Shown: positions 8,155 through 16,851, numbered from the stretch's first letter. The stretch is 41,691 bases of DNA from an uncultured Lachnospiraceae bacterium (GCA_946549035.1 CAMNQH010000028.1:1-41691); one strand, 5' to 3'. The notes: a model not told the origin generated them from the sequence alone. A program made the numbers and translations.

Positions 8155-8904
8155 CTATGCCGAAAGGCAGTTGTGTTCTTTGATCAGGGACAAAGCTTCT
8201 TCGTCTGCAACGATGGATACATTCCCGTGAAGCTGCAGAATGGAAGCAGGAACAGCCGGAGTAATAGGACCGAACAGGGCTTTGTATAAAGCGTCGGCTT
8301 TGGCGGAACCGGAAGCTACTAACAGAATGCCCCTTGCTCTCATAATATTTCCCACACCCATGGAATAGGCATATTTGGGAACCTCATCAATGGTTGCAAA
8401 GAAGCGGGCGTTGGCCTGAATGGTATTTTCCGTCAGCTTTACGCAATGAGTTCCGTTTTCAAAGGCGTCTCCGGGCTCGTTGAATCCGATATGGCCATTG
8501 TTGCCCAAACCAAGGAGCTGTAAGTCAACGCCGCCTAAGTGGTCGATCACAGAATTGTAGCGGCTGCATTCTGCTTCAATGTCCGTCTCAAGACCGTTGG
8601 GGATATTGGTATTTTCTGCCTTGATATTTACATGGTCAAATAAGTTGGCGCGCATAAAATAGGCGTAGCTTTGGTCGTTGTCTTTGGTCAGTCCTTTATA
8701 TTCGTCCAGATTTACGGAACGAATCTCTGAAAAATCAAGGTCGCCTTGCTTGAAACGTTCCACTAACTGCTGATATGCCCCGATGGGGGTAGAACCGGTA
8801 GCCAGCCCCAGTACAGCGTTTGGTTTTAAAATAATCTGAGCTGCAATGATGTTGGCTGCTATGCGGCTCATTTCCTGATAGTCCTTTGTCTGGTAAATTT
8901 TCAT
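8155..8904 (-). CDS. nagB: Glucosamine-6-phosphate deaminase
   Basis: 249-residue cytosolic isomerase/deaminase converting glucosamine-6-P to fructose-6-P and ammonia. Motifs: LATGSTP phosphate loop (about 34-40), D67 in NLDEY, and H138/E143 in NGHIGFNEPG. I choose ATG at 8904 (MKIYQTKDYQ), the usual family start, with a perfect AGGAGG six bases away; the 11-codon longer frame has no such site and would cover the leader palindrome. It is the first gene of nagBA, divergent from the transglutaminase operon. Confidence 0.96.
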   Translation of the reverse strand: MKIYQTKDYQEMSRIAANIIAAQIILKPNAVLGLATGSTPIGAYQQLVERFKQGDLDFSEIRSVNLDEYKGLTKDNDQSYAYFMRANLFDHVNIKAENTNIPNGLETDIEAECSRYNSVIDHLGGVDLQLLGLGNNGHIGFNEPGDAFENGTHCVKLTENTIQANARFFATIDEVPKYAYSMGVGNIMRARGILLVASGSAKADALYKALFGPITPAVPASILQLHGNVSIVADEEALSLIKEHNCLSA

Positions 8905-8930
8905 GAAAACCCTCCTTTGGTCTGCGGCGC

Positions 8931-8950
8931 ATTCCATGCGCCAATGGAAT
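8931..8950. promoter_or_regulatory. Inverted repeat in nagB leader, candidate operator
   Basis: ATTCCAT (8931-8937), 6-base spacer, ATGGAAT (8944-8950): perfect 7-bp arms. It starts a few bases downstream of the predicted nagBA transcription start, so a bound repressor would block transcription; a weak RNA hairpin is the alternative. Confidence 0.45.
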
Positions 8951-8963
8951 CAGTTACCATTTC

Positions 8964-8992
8964 ATTATAAATCACAGAAGACGAAATGTAAA
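8964..8992 (-). promoter_or_regulatory. Promoter of nagBA
   Basis: On the minus strand: -35 TTTACA (8992-8987), 17-base spacer, perfect -10 TATAAT (8969-8964). Confidence 0.8.
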
Positions 8993-9053
8993 TAAGTTCA
9001 TGGGAACAGTTGGATATAATCAATACAAAACAATAGAAATTAATAGTAAAAAA

Positions 9054-9082
9054 TTGACAATAATAATGGGAAATGGTACAAT
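9054..9082 (+). promoter_or_regulatory. Promoter of the transglutaminase-like operon
   Basis: Perfect -35 TTGACA (9054-9059), 17-base spacer, -10 TACAAT (9077-9082), 61 bases before ATG 9144. It is divergent from the nagBA promoter, with about 60 bases between the two -35 boxes, room for a shared regulator site. Confidence 0.82.
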
Positions 9083-9143
9083 CAAAAAAAGTGCTAAACC
9101 ATAGCCAAAGGATTCATCATGGAGTGATAAAGGAGAAGGAAAA

Positions 9144-11780
9144 ATGGAAAGAATCATGTCGAATCAGGCCCAGGAGTATGCGGCCGGGAAGTATCAGAAG
9201 ACGCTGCCGTTGTTAAAGGGGCGGGCAGCGGAAGTTGCAGCTTTTGTGGATGGGCTTGCAGGGGATGAAAGGGTCCTCATGGAGTTTTTGTATGGTACGA
9301 TGCCTGTATGTGACAGTGCGGATTATGATCCCCAGCTTATGTATGCATATGTGACCCACGCCCTGTTTTTGCGCCGGGAGAAAGCCTGGACCAGAGAACT
9401 GCCGGAAGATGTTTTCTTGAATTACGTATTGTATTATCGTGTGAATAATGAGAATATCACAGATTGCCGGAAGTGGTTTTACGATATGCTGAATCCTCTG
9501 ATTGAAAACCTGGGGCAGGAGGACGCGGTAAAAGAAGTAAATTACTGGTGTGCAAGGCAGGCGTGTTATACTGCTTCGGACGGACGTACCTTGGGGCCGG
9601 TGGGAGTTTTCAAAAGTGGAAGCGGCCGGTGCGGAGAGGAATCCACCTTCCTTGTGACGGCCCTTCGCAGCGTGGGAATAGCGGCCCGTCAAGTCTATAC
9701 GCCAAGATGGGCTCACTGCGATGATAACCATGCCTGGGTAGAAGCCTGGGTGGAGGGAAACTGGCGGTTTTTGGGAGCCTGCGAGCCGGAAGAGGTGTTG
9801 AATAAGGGATGGTTTACCAATGCTTCCTCCAGAGCTATGATGGTACATACCAGAGTATTTTCTGATTATATAAGTGCGGAAGAAGGAAGAAAAGAAGAGA
9901 TTACAGAGCGGGACGGAGCGGCCTTATTTTTCAATGATACCTCTTTTTATGCCAAGACCGGCAAGCTGACGGTGCAGGTAAAGGATGAAGGGGGAGCTCC
10001 GGTTTCGGGAGCCAAGGTTTCTTTTTCCCTTTTGAATGCGGCGGAGTATTATCCAGTATCTGTGGTTTATACAGATGAAGAGGGAAAAGCAAGTATTCAT
10101 CTAGGGCTGGGAAGCATTTGCGTTCAGGTGTCAGGGAAAGATTGCTTTCTGGAAGCATTGGTGCAGATGCAGAATGAGGGAGATACCTTTGCGGAGCTGA
10201 CCTTATCCAAAAAAGAATGGGAACTGAGTCTGGAGAAGATGAAAGCAGGCTGGACAGAGATTGACCATATTGCTCCCAGGGATTATCCCATGCATCCGGT
10301 GAAGCTGACAAAGGAACAGAAGGAAGTGGGAAGGAACCGGAAGAATGAGGCAGATAAGCTGAGGCTTCAAAAATTGTCAGAGTATGAAAAGGGCCAGGAG
10401 CAGGCTTTGGCCGACTATCCTGACGCGAAGAAATATCTGGAGCTTTCTTTTGGCAATGCCCCGGAAATTCATAGGTTTTTAAAGGAGCATCCCGGAGAGG
10501 ACAGCGTCAGGATGCTGTCGGTGCTTTCCAAAAAGGATTACAGAGATATTACCGCAGAGGTACTGGGAGAGCATTTTTGTTATGGGAAGCAGGTACAGGA
10601 GGTTTCCTATAACACGTATCTGAAGGATGATGAGAAAGCTTTAGAGCTGTTCTGGCAGTATGTAGCCAATCCAAGAGTTCGGTATGAAGCGATTACGCCG
10701 TATCGTTCTTATATTATGGATACCTTGACCGAAGAGCAGAAGGAAGCATTTCGTAAAGAGCCGGAAGTAATTTGGAGCTGGATTGAGGATACTACATCCT
10801 GTGAAAAAAGCAGGCATTATCATCCGGTGGTAACATCCCCAGCCGGCGTTTTGCGTACCGGGCAGGGCGGGCATTTGCCGAAAAAGACATTATTTGTGGC
10901 TATTTGCCGTACTCTTGGGATTCCGGCGCGGTTAAATCCGGTGAATCAGGAGGCAGAATATTACAAAAATCATGGGTTCCATGACGTGACTTCCCCCAAG
11001 CATACAGAGAAGCTGGTGCGGCTGGTATTAAAGAGCCAGGAATCCCCGGCCTATTATGCAGATTGGACCATCGGCAGACTTGGAGGCGGAGAAGAACAGC
11101 CGGATGGCTGCGGGTTTGGGACCTTGGGCTTGTTTGGAAAGGAATTTACAGACGGGGAAATGACCTTGATGCTGCCGGAGGGGATTTATCGTTTGATTAC
11201 CTCTGTAAGGCTTCCCAACGGGAACCAGATGGAAGCAAGACGGGTGCTGGATACTGCTGATTTTGTTCCTGGAGCAGATGAAGTTCCGGAATGTGTGATG
11301 GAACTGTATCTGCGTCAGCCTCAGATTTCTCAGATGCTGGAGACACTGGCTTTGGATGACTTTACCCTTTTGAAAGAAGACGGAACCGAGGTAGAGGCAA
11401 AGGAACTGATGCAGGGCCATACGATGCTGGCCTTTTTGGAAGAAGGGGCGGAACCCACGGAACATATCTTGAACGAATTGCGGGAGCAGGAGGAAGAGGT
11501 TAGAAAGAGCGGTCTTTCCCTTGTATTTGTAGCCGCCCGTAAGGAGGCTCTTGAGAATCCTACTTTGGCGGATACGCTGAAGCGTTTGCCGGCACAGGTA
11601 TATTACGATGATTTTACAGAGCTGCCGGAAATTTTGGCCAGACGGATGTATACGGATCCGGAGAAGCTTCCCTTGGTATTATTAGTCAGTCCAGGGCTGA
11701 TAGGCCGATACGCCAGCAGCGGATATAACGTGGGAAGCGTGGGCTTAATGCTTCGAATTGCAAAGCTTTTGGAGCGCTGA
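9144..11780 (+). CDS. Cytosolic multi-domain transglutaminase-like protein
   Basis: 878 residues, no signal peptide or membrane segment. Residues about 95-230 are a transglutaminase/papain-like core: C163 in SGSGRCGEES, H196 in DDNHAWVEAW, then a third acidic position E214 in FLGACEPEE where most relatives have Asp. The pattern is similar to peptide N-glycanases and to secreted transglutaminase-like proteins of gut bacteria. Residues about 270-340 look like a beta-sandwich (VKDEGGAPVSGAKVSFSL). Residues about 530-610 resemble a second, degenerate transglutaminase core (TGQGGHLPKKTLFVAICRTL) without the usual Cys. The last ~140 residues look thioredoxin/AhpC-like but lack CxxC. SD AAAGGAGAAGG precedes ATG 9144; an alternative start is M5. 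It is the first gene of a likely operon. Substrate unknown; glycopeptide or isopeptide cleavage is inference. Confidence 0.85.
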   Translation: MERIMSNQAQEYAAGKYQKTLPLLKGRAAEVAAFVDGLAGDERVLMEFLYGTMPVCDSADYDPQLMYAYVTHALFLRREKAWTRELPEDVFLNYVLYYRVNNENITDCRKWFYDMLNPLIENLGQEDAVKEVNYWCARQACYTASDGRTLGPVGVFKSGSGRCGEESTFLVTALRSVGIAARQVYTPRWAHCDDNHAWVEAWVEGNWRFLGACEPEEVLNKGWFTNASSRAMMVHTRVFSDYISAEEGRKEEITERDGAALFFNDTSFYAKTGKLTVQVKDEGGAPVSGAKVSFSLLNAAEYYPVSVVYTDEEGKASIHLGLGSICVQVSGKDCFLEALVQMQNEGDTFAELTLSKKEWELSLEKMKAGWTEIDHIAPRDYPMHPVKLTKEQKEVGRNRKNEADKLRLQKLSEYEKGQEQALADYPDAKKYLELSFGNAPEIHRFLKEHPGEDSVRMLSVLSKKDYRDITAEVLGEHFCYGKQVQEVSYNTYLKDDEKALELFWQYVANPRVRYEAITPYRSYIMDTLTEEQKEAFRKEPEVIWSWIEDTTSCEKSRHYHPVVTSPAGVLRTGQGGHLPKKTLFVAICRTLGIPARLNPVNQEAEYYKNHGFHDVTSPKHTEKLVRLVLKSQESPAYYADWTIGRLGGGEEQPDGCGFGTLGLFGKEFTDGEMTLMLPEGIYRLITSVRLPNGNQMEARRVLDTADFVPGADEVPECVMELYLRQPQISQMLETLALDDFTLLKEDGTEVEAKELMQGHTMLAFLEEGAEPTEHILNELREQEEEVRKSGLSLVFVAARKEALENPTLADTLKRLPAQVYYDDFTELPEILARRMYTDPEKLPLVLLVSPGLIGRYASSGYNVGSVGLMLRIAKLLER

Positions 11781-11810
11781 GTTCGGAAAGCATCCAGGGG
11801 AGGAACCGTT

Positions 11811-12584
11811 ATGTTTATTGAAGAGCGGCATGAGAAGATTATGGAACGGCTCCGGAATGAGGGCAGGGTGACGGTAAAAGAGCTGAGCAGCTTTTTTTCC
11901 GTCACAGAGGACTGTGTGCGCAAAGATCTGAAAGCATTGGAAAAAGAGGGCCAGTTGAAGCGAACTTACGGCGGAGCAGTTTTGTCCAGGGATTATCCCT
12001 TAAGGCGGGATGTGATTGACAGAAGGGAGATCAACAGCGAGAAGAAGGACGCTATTGCGGCGGAGGCTCTGCTGCTGATTCGGGAAAACGAGACGATTTT
12101 TTTGGACATTTCCACCACAAATATCCGGCTGGCCAGGCTCTTAGTGCAGTGGAATAAACGTCTGGTAGTGGTCAGCAATATGATGGACATTCTACAGATC
12201 CTTTCTGCCAGCAGAGAAATTACAGCCGTTGGCACAGGGGGAACCGTAGTGCAGACGGTAAATGGATTTTTGGGTGCGGAGGCGATTGCATTTATTGAAC
12301 ATTACAGCTTTGACCGGGCGTTTTTGGGCACCTGCGGGCTGGACATTACGGACGGCGCCGTAACTACCCTGGGCGCGGAGGACGGCATGACAAAAAAGGC
12401 TGTCCTCAAAAGCAGCAGACATAATTATCTGGTGATGGAAAATGACAAATTCTATTTTAACGATTCCTACAAATTTGCTCATTTGGATGAAATAGACGGA
12501 ATCATTACAAATCAGCTGCCGGACGGCGCCACCATGCAGGCCTTGGAGGCGGCCGGAGTTACCTTATATGAGGGACAGAGCTGA
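11811..12584 (+). CDS. DeoR-family transcriptional regulator
   Basis: 257-residue regulator. The N-terminal winged HTH (residues about 5-58: RVTVKELSSFFSVTEDCVRK then EGQLKRTYGGAVL) and the C-terminal sugar-phosphate-sensing DeoRC domain (about 75-235, with FLDISTTN and FLGTCGLD) are in the classic order. Such proteins usually repress sugar catabolic operons and respond to phosphorylated sugars. It lies 30 bases after the transglutaminase-like gene and 25 before the aminopeptidase gene, in the same direction, so it may regulate its own operon and perhaps the divergent nagBA. SD GGGGAGG precedes ATG 11811. Confidence 0.93.
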   Translation: MFIEERHEKIMERLRNEGRVTVKELSSFFSVTEDCVRKDLKALEKEGQLKRTYGGAVLSRDYPLRRDVIDRREINSEKKDAIAAEALLLIRENETIFLDISTTNIRLARLLVQWNKRLVVVSNMMDILQILSASREITAVGTGGTVVQTVNGFLGAEAIAFIEHYSFDRAFLGTCGLDITDGAVTTLGAEDGMTKKAVLKSSRHNYLVMENDKFYFNDSYKFAHLDEIDGIITNQLPDGATMQALEAAGVTLYEGQS

Positions 12585-12609
12585 AAAAAGAAAGGGAGGG
12601 TTTTGATTT

Positions 12610-14052
12610 ATGGTTTGGGAAGAAAATTTGGTTGCAGCTGCAGAAGAGAGCAAGGGCTTTTTGGTGCAGTTTGTAAAAAAAGGAGAGGAAAAGAGTTTGC
12701 TCCAGGAAGGAGCGAAGGAGTTTTTTGACGCTTCGTTTTTAAAAACAGCCCTGTTGCCTGTGGAAGGTGAGCTGAGACTTCTGGTAGGGCTGGGAGAGAA
12801 GCCTTTGGATAAGATGAAGGTGAAAGAGCTGGCCGCTAAGGCTGCGTCAGAGTGCCAGGACAGGAAGATCAAAGAAGCTTCTATGGATGTTTCCACTCTT
12901 GTAAAGGAGCAGGGAATAGAGGCTGTCCGTGACATTACGGAAGGGGCTTTGCTGGGAAATTACTGCCAGATCCGTTTTGGAGAGGAACAGAAGGAGGAAG
13001 AAAAGCCCTGTAAAATCTGGTTATCCGGCATTTCAGGCGAATACTTTTCACAGGCACAAGGGCTTGTAAAAGAAGCCTGCGCTTTGGCCCGGGGCGTTAT
13101 GTTTGCCCGGGATATGGTGAACCTTCCCGGCAACCGTCTGCGTCCGGAGGAATTTGCCCGCCAGGTGATACGCCGGATGGAGGGGCTTCCGGTAGAATGT
13201 GTCTGCTATGACAGGGACAAATTGAAGGAAATGGGAATGGAAGCAATGCTGGCTGTAGGGGACAGCAGTGAATATGCCCCGTGCATGCTGGTGCTGCGGT
13301 ATCAGGGAGCGCCGGGAGAAAGCCGGATTACCGGGCTTGTGGGAAAAGGCGTTACCTGCGATACAGGAGGATATTGTCTGAAGGCGGCCAGCTCCCAGTT
13401 GGGGATCAAGGGAGATATGGCAGGAGGAGCCGCAGTGGCGGGGACGATCTATGCCCTGGCTCAGACGGGGGTTAAAACCAATGTAACGGCTGTGATTCCT
13501 ATGGTGGAAAACCGGATTTCCCCAGGAAGCTTTTTACCGGGAGATGTGATTTCCTCCTATTCAGGCAAAACCATTGAAATCGGAAATACCGATGCAGAAG
13601 GACGTTTGATTTTGGCGGATGCAGTATCCTATGCAGTAGACCAGGAAAAGGTGACGGAAGTGCTGGATATCGCCACCCTTACCGGGGCGGTGGTAGGTAT
13701 GCTGGGCTTTAGCATCGGCGGGGTATTGTGCGACGATGAATCCTGGTATGGAGAATTCCGGCGGGCCCATGATGTGTCCGGGGAACGGTATCTCAGGATT
13801 CCCTTCTATGAAGAGCATGAAAAAATGATAGAAAGCGAGCTGGCGGATGTGAGAAATATGAGTTCCGATGGATGCGGAACGATTACGGCAGGGCTCTTTA
13901 TCCGTAAATTTGCCCAGGGGCGGCCATGGCTGCATTTGGATATTGCCGGGACGGCGTGGGTAGGACAGCCTGTATTTGCCTTCCAGTCCAAGGGCGCTAC
14001 TGGAGCCGGCGTGACAACCATGTATCAGCTTTGCTGTCGGGAGGAGAAATGA
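12610..14052 (+). CDS. M17-family leucyl aminopeptidase
   Basis: 480-residue cytosolic dizinc aminopeptidase (PepA/LAP family), removing N-terminal residues from peptides. The C-terminal catalytic domain has the full ligand set by alignment with E. coli PepA: K246 and D251 in GKGVTCDTGG, K258, D269 in IKGDMAGGAA, and D328/E330 with R332 in NTDAEGRL. The N-terminal domain (1-150) is weakly conserved, as usual. The normally conserved FDTGG is CDTGG here. SD GGGAGGG lies about 10 bases before ATG 12610. The stop overlaps the cutC start (ATGA), showing tight coupling. Co-transcription with the transglutaminase-like gene suggests a shared peptide-processing task. Confidence 0.93.
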   Translation: MVWEENLVAAAEESKGFLVQFVKKGEEKSLLQEGAKEFFDASFLKTALLPVEGELRLLVGLGEKPLDKMKVKELAAKAASECQDRKIKEASMDVSTLVKEQGIEAVRDITEGALLGNYCQIRFGEEQKEEEKPCKIWLSGISGEYFSQAQGLVKEACALARGVMFARDMVNLPGNRLRPEEFARQVIRRMEGLPVECVCYDRDKLKEMGMEAMLAVGDSSEYAPCMLVLRYQGAPGESRITGLVGKGVTCDTGGYCLKAASSQLGIKGDMAGGAAVAGTIYALAQTGVKTNVTAVIPMVENRISPGSFLPGDVISSYSGKTIEIGNTDAEGRLILADAVSYAVDQEKVTEVLDIATLTGAVVGMLGFSIGGVLCDDESWYGEFRRAHDVSGERYLRIPFYEEHEKMIESELADVRNMSSDGCGTITAGLFIRKFAQGRPWLHLDIAGTAWVGQPVFAFQSKGATGAGVTTMYQLCCREEK

Positions 14053-14798
14053 TGAGTAAATTTATTTTGGAAGTATGTGTGGATTCTGTAGAATCTGCGG
14101 TGGCGGCGGCCAAAGGAGGAGCCGACAGGCTGGAGCTGTGCGCAAATTTGATTATCGGCGGAACTTCTCCCAGCCCGTATTTGTTCCAGGAGATCCGCAA
14201 GCATACGGATATTCCGATACATGTGCTGCTGCGTCCCCGTTTTGGAGATTTTTGTTATACGGATGCAGAATTTTCCATTTTGAAGGAAGAAGTATCTCAT
14301 TTTCGGAACCTGGGAGCAGAGGGGGCGGTGATTGGAATTTTGACCCCGGAGGGTTCCCTGGATACAAAACGCTTAGGAGAGCTTGCAAAGCTTGGAGAAG
14401 GAATGTCTTTGACGCTGCACCGGGCCTTTGACGTTTGCAACGATCCGTTTTTGGCTATGGAGCAGGCGATAGCATTGGGATTTTCCACGATTTTGACCTC
14501 CGGCCAGAAAAACAGCGCCTTAGAGGGAGCGGAGCTGTTAAAGGAACTGGAAGAAAAGAGCCAGGGGCGTATTCTGATCCAGGCAGGAAGCGGGGTAAAT
14601 GCCCAGGTGATTCAAAAGCTGTATCCCATTACTAAGGCAAGGGCTTATCACATGTCAGGAAAGGTAACCTTAGACAGCGCTATGAGCTATCGGAAAGAGG
14701 GAGTTAGTATGGGGATTGGCAGTGTCAGCGAGTATGAGATTTGGCGGACGGATGAAGAAGCCATTCGTAAGGCCAGGGAAGTTTTGGAAGGACTGTAA
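14052..14798 (+). CDS. cutC: CutC family protein (PF03932)
   Basis: 248-residue TIM-barrel protein of the CutC family: LEVCVDSVESAVAAAKGGADRLELCANLIIGG is the family's N-terminal pattern (shown in parts: LEVCVDS, GADRLELC, GGTSPS), followed by RPRFGDFCY, LHRAFDV and ILTSGQ. The family was named for copper tolerance in E. coli, but the biochemical role remains debated. The start is ATG 14052 or the adjacent ATG 14049; I prefer 14052 because GGAGGAG (14040-14046) is then 5 bases away. A longer in-frame opening to 13926 lies wholly inside the aminopeptidase gene. It overlaps that gene's stop and ends 2 bases before the next start. Confidence 0.9.
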   Translation: MSKFILEVCVDSVESAVAAAKGGADRLELCANLIIGGTSPSPYLFQEIRKHTDIPIHVLLRPRFGDFCYTDAEFSILKEEVSHFRNLGAEGAVIGILTPEGSLDTKRLGELAKLGEGMSLTLHRAFDVCNDPFLAMEQAIALGFSTILTSGQKNSALEGAELLKELEEKSQGRILIQAGSGVNAQVIQKLYPITKARAYHMSGKVTLDSAMSYRKEGVSMGIGSVSEYEIWRTDEEAIRKAREVLEGL

Positions 14799-14800
14799 GA

Positions 14801-16477
14801 ATGGGGAGGAGAATAGGCGCTTATTATAAGAAGCTGTGCGCTTTGTTCTGCCTGAGAAAAAAAGGCCGGTTGGGGGTTGCCGCCGGCCTGTTTCTGGTGC
14901 TTGCAGGTATGTTGGTGTCCGGGAGCTTTGGCTTTCGGAGCCGGGGAGCAGAGCCGGAGCAAATCGAATATTATTACGAGAATGTCTGTGCCTCTTGCGA
15001 CGGCACAAAGGATTTTTACAGCTTGTTTCAGGAGAGATTATCCAAAGAAGAACAGAAGGCTTTGCAGGGGAGGACGGCTGCCTATAATGTTTTTCTGGAT
15101 TCTTGCCGGGAACAGTATGAAGAACGTGTACGGGAATTGGAGATTCCAAAAGGGACGTCCCTGCCGGTTCTGATTGTGGGAAGCCGATGGGTAAGCGGCT
15201 TGGAGCAGATGGAGGAGCTGCTTCGGGAAGCGGCGAAGGAATCGGCTGCCCACAGCGGGCCGGCAGAAGGGGGGCTGTCAGGAGAAGGGCAGCAGAAGGA
15301 CAGTTCCGGGGAAAAGAAGGAATCAAAATACAATGATTTGCAGCATGTTGGGGAACGTGATGGGAATCAGGAAGAAATAGCTTTGGCGAAGCGTTTGGAG
15401 GCCAAGCTGCAGGAAAGTCAAACGCCTGTGGTTCTTTTATTTACGACAGAGGCTTGCGAGGACTGTGAGAAAGTAAAAGAATGGTTGGATGAGCAGCAGG
15501 AATTGACAGGAGGAAGGGTTCTGGAATACAATATTATCAAGGAGCCCTGCCTGAATTTATTAAAAGGGATGTTCCGGGAGTATGGCCTGAAAGAACAAGA
15601 TCAGAAAGTCCCGGCGCTGTTTTATGGAAATGACGCCGCCACAGGGGCTGACGGAATTTTAAATCTGGATGGAAAACAGCTGTGGGAAGAAAAGGAAAAT
15701 CAAGGGCTGATTTCTAATATAGGCAGGGTGAGAGAGCAGCTTTCAGAAACGGAAGGTGAAAAAGCGGCAGGCGGGCAGAATCTTCTGACTCTGGCAGGAG
15801 CCGGGCTGTTAGCCGGGCTGAATCCCTGCTCGGTTTCCATGCTTTTGATGCTGCTGTCTATGATCGTGTCAGAGAAAGCTTCCGTCTGGAAAAACGGGTT
15901 GTTATATCTTGCGGGAAAATATACGGCCTATGTGACGATTGGTTTGATTATTTATGTTTCCGCCGCAAGCCTGGACGGATTGATTTTGCAGGATGCGGGA
16001 AACATTCTAAACAAAATATTGGTTCTGCTGTTTGGAACGGCAGGCATATTGTACCTGGCGGATGCGGTGCGAGTTTTTCGGCAAGAATATGGAAAAATCC
16101 GTACGCAGCTTCCGGCAGGGCTTCGAAAATGGAATCATGGATTGATACGACGTGTAGGAAATTACAGCGGAATGTTAAAGCCTCTGTTGATTCTTGGGCT
16201 TGGAATGGCCATATCTGTGGGAGAATTTTTCTGCACAGGACAGATTTATATGGCGTCCATCACATATTTGCTGAAAGATCAGGTGAGCATGGTATGGATT
16301 TCTTTCCTGGTCTATGTTACGGCTATGTCCCTTCCGGCCTTTTTGATGCTTTTGATCATACAAAGGACCAGGAATACAGAGCTTATTTCGGAATTTATGC
16401 TTCGCCATATGGGAGCGGTGAAGATATTTTATGCACTTTTGTTTTTGGGATATGCACTTTATTTTTTCCTTACCTAA
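14801..16477 (+). CDS. Thioredoxin-like/CcdA-type thiol-disulfide transporter fusion
   Basis: 558-residue membrane protein. One N-terminal hydrophobic segment (about 24-42) precedes two thioredoxin-like modules outside the membrane: the first with CASC (C63/C66), the second with CEDC (C219/C222, in FTTEACEDCEKVKEW). They are joined by a low-complexity Ser/Gly/Glu/Lys linker (about 145-190). From about 328 there is a six-segment CcdA/DsbD-beta-like domain with NPC (341-343) and a second Cys in GEFFCTG, the pair that carries electrons across the membrane. It starts 2 bases after cutC and closes the operon. The inferred role is moving reductant from cytosolic thioredoxin to extracytoplasmic thiols, in a DsbD-like manner. 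The order (both soluble domains before the membrane core) differs from DsbD. Confidence 0.85.
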   Translation: MGRRIGAYYKKLCALFCLRKKGRLGVAAGLFLVLAGMLVSGSFGFRSRGAEPEQIEYYYENVCASCDGTKDFYSLFQERLSKEEQKALQGRTAAYNVFLDSCREQYEERVRELEIPKGTSLPVLIVGSRWVSGLEQMEELLREAAKESAAHSGPAEGGLSGEGQQKDSSGEKKESKYNDLQHVGERDGNQEEIALAKRLEAKLQESQTPVVLLFTTEACEDCEKVKEWLDEQQELTGGRVLEYNIIKEPCLNLLKGMFREYGLKEQDQKVPALFYGNDAATGADGILNLDGKQLWEEKENQGLISNIGRVREQLSETEGEKAAGGQNLLTLAGAGLLAGLNPCSVSMLLMLLSMIVSEKASVWKNGLLYLAGKYTAYVTIGLIIYVSAASLDGLILQDAGNILNKILVLLFGTAGILYLADAVRVFRQEYGKIRTQLPAGLRKWNHGLIRRVGNYSGMLKPLLILGLGMAISVGEFFCTGQIYMASITYLLKDQVSMVWISFLVYVTAMSLPAFLMLLIIQRTRNTELISEFMLRHMGAVKIFYALLFLGYALYFFLT

Positions 16478-16533
16478 GAATTTTTTTGAATGATTGATTC
16501 CGCAAAGTGCGGTGGAAAAACCACAAAAAGCAA

Positions 16534-16851
16534 TTAGGAAATTTCATCCAGCAGGGAGCTGGCGCAGGATATGACGCCGGGGACGTCTGCGTAGGATAAA
16601 AGCAGGGGGCCGGGGGAGATTTCTTTCTGCCCCTGATGCATCAAAAGTTCTTTTTGGATTTCGGCGGTGAGACGGGTGCGAACGGCGCTGCGATGAATGT
16701 GGCAGGGTTCCGGGTCGTCAAAAAATTCAATGCTTTTGGCTAGAAGAGTTTCTTCTTTGATGGGGATATCTTTTAGCAGGCCGTCGTATAACAGGCCGGA
16801 GGCTCCATAGAGACGAAGTGTTGGAAGTGTTTTTTTGGATTTGAATAACAT
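16534..16851 (-). CDS. Unknown 105-residue protein
   Basis: I do not recognise this protein. It is 105 residues starting MLFKSKKTLPTLRLYGASG, mixed alpha/beta in character, no membrane segment, with two Cys (in PEPCHIHR and ISCASS). ATG 16851 is chosen because AAGGAG lies 8 bases before it; a 42-codon longer frame has a hydrophobic, unlikely N-terminus and overlaps the divergent regulator gene. It is the only minus-strand gene between the redox gene and the AraC regulator. Confidence 0.62.
   Translation of the reverse strand: MLFKSKKTLPTLRLYGASGLLYDGLLKDIPIKEETLLAKSIEFFDDPEPCHIHRSAVRTRLTAEIQKELLMHQGQKEISPGPLLLSYADVPGVISCASSLLDEIS

Noticed and set aside
13926-14051. N-terminal extension of CutC
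   Set aside because: It lies entirely inside the aminopeptidase gene; the family start and ribosome site fit 14049/14052.
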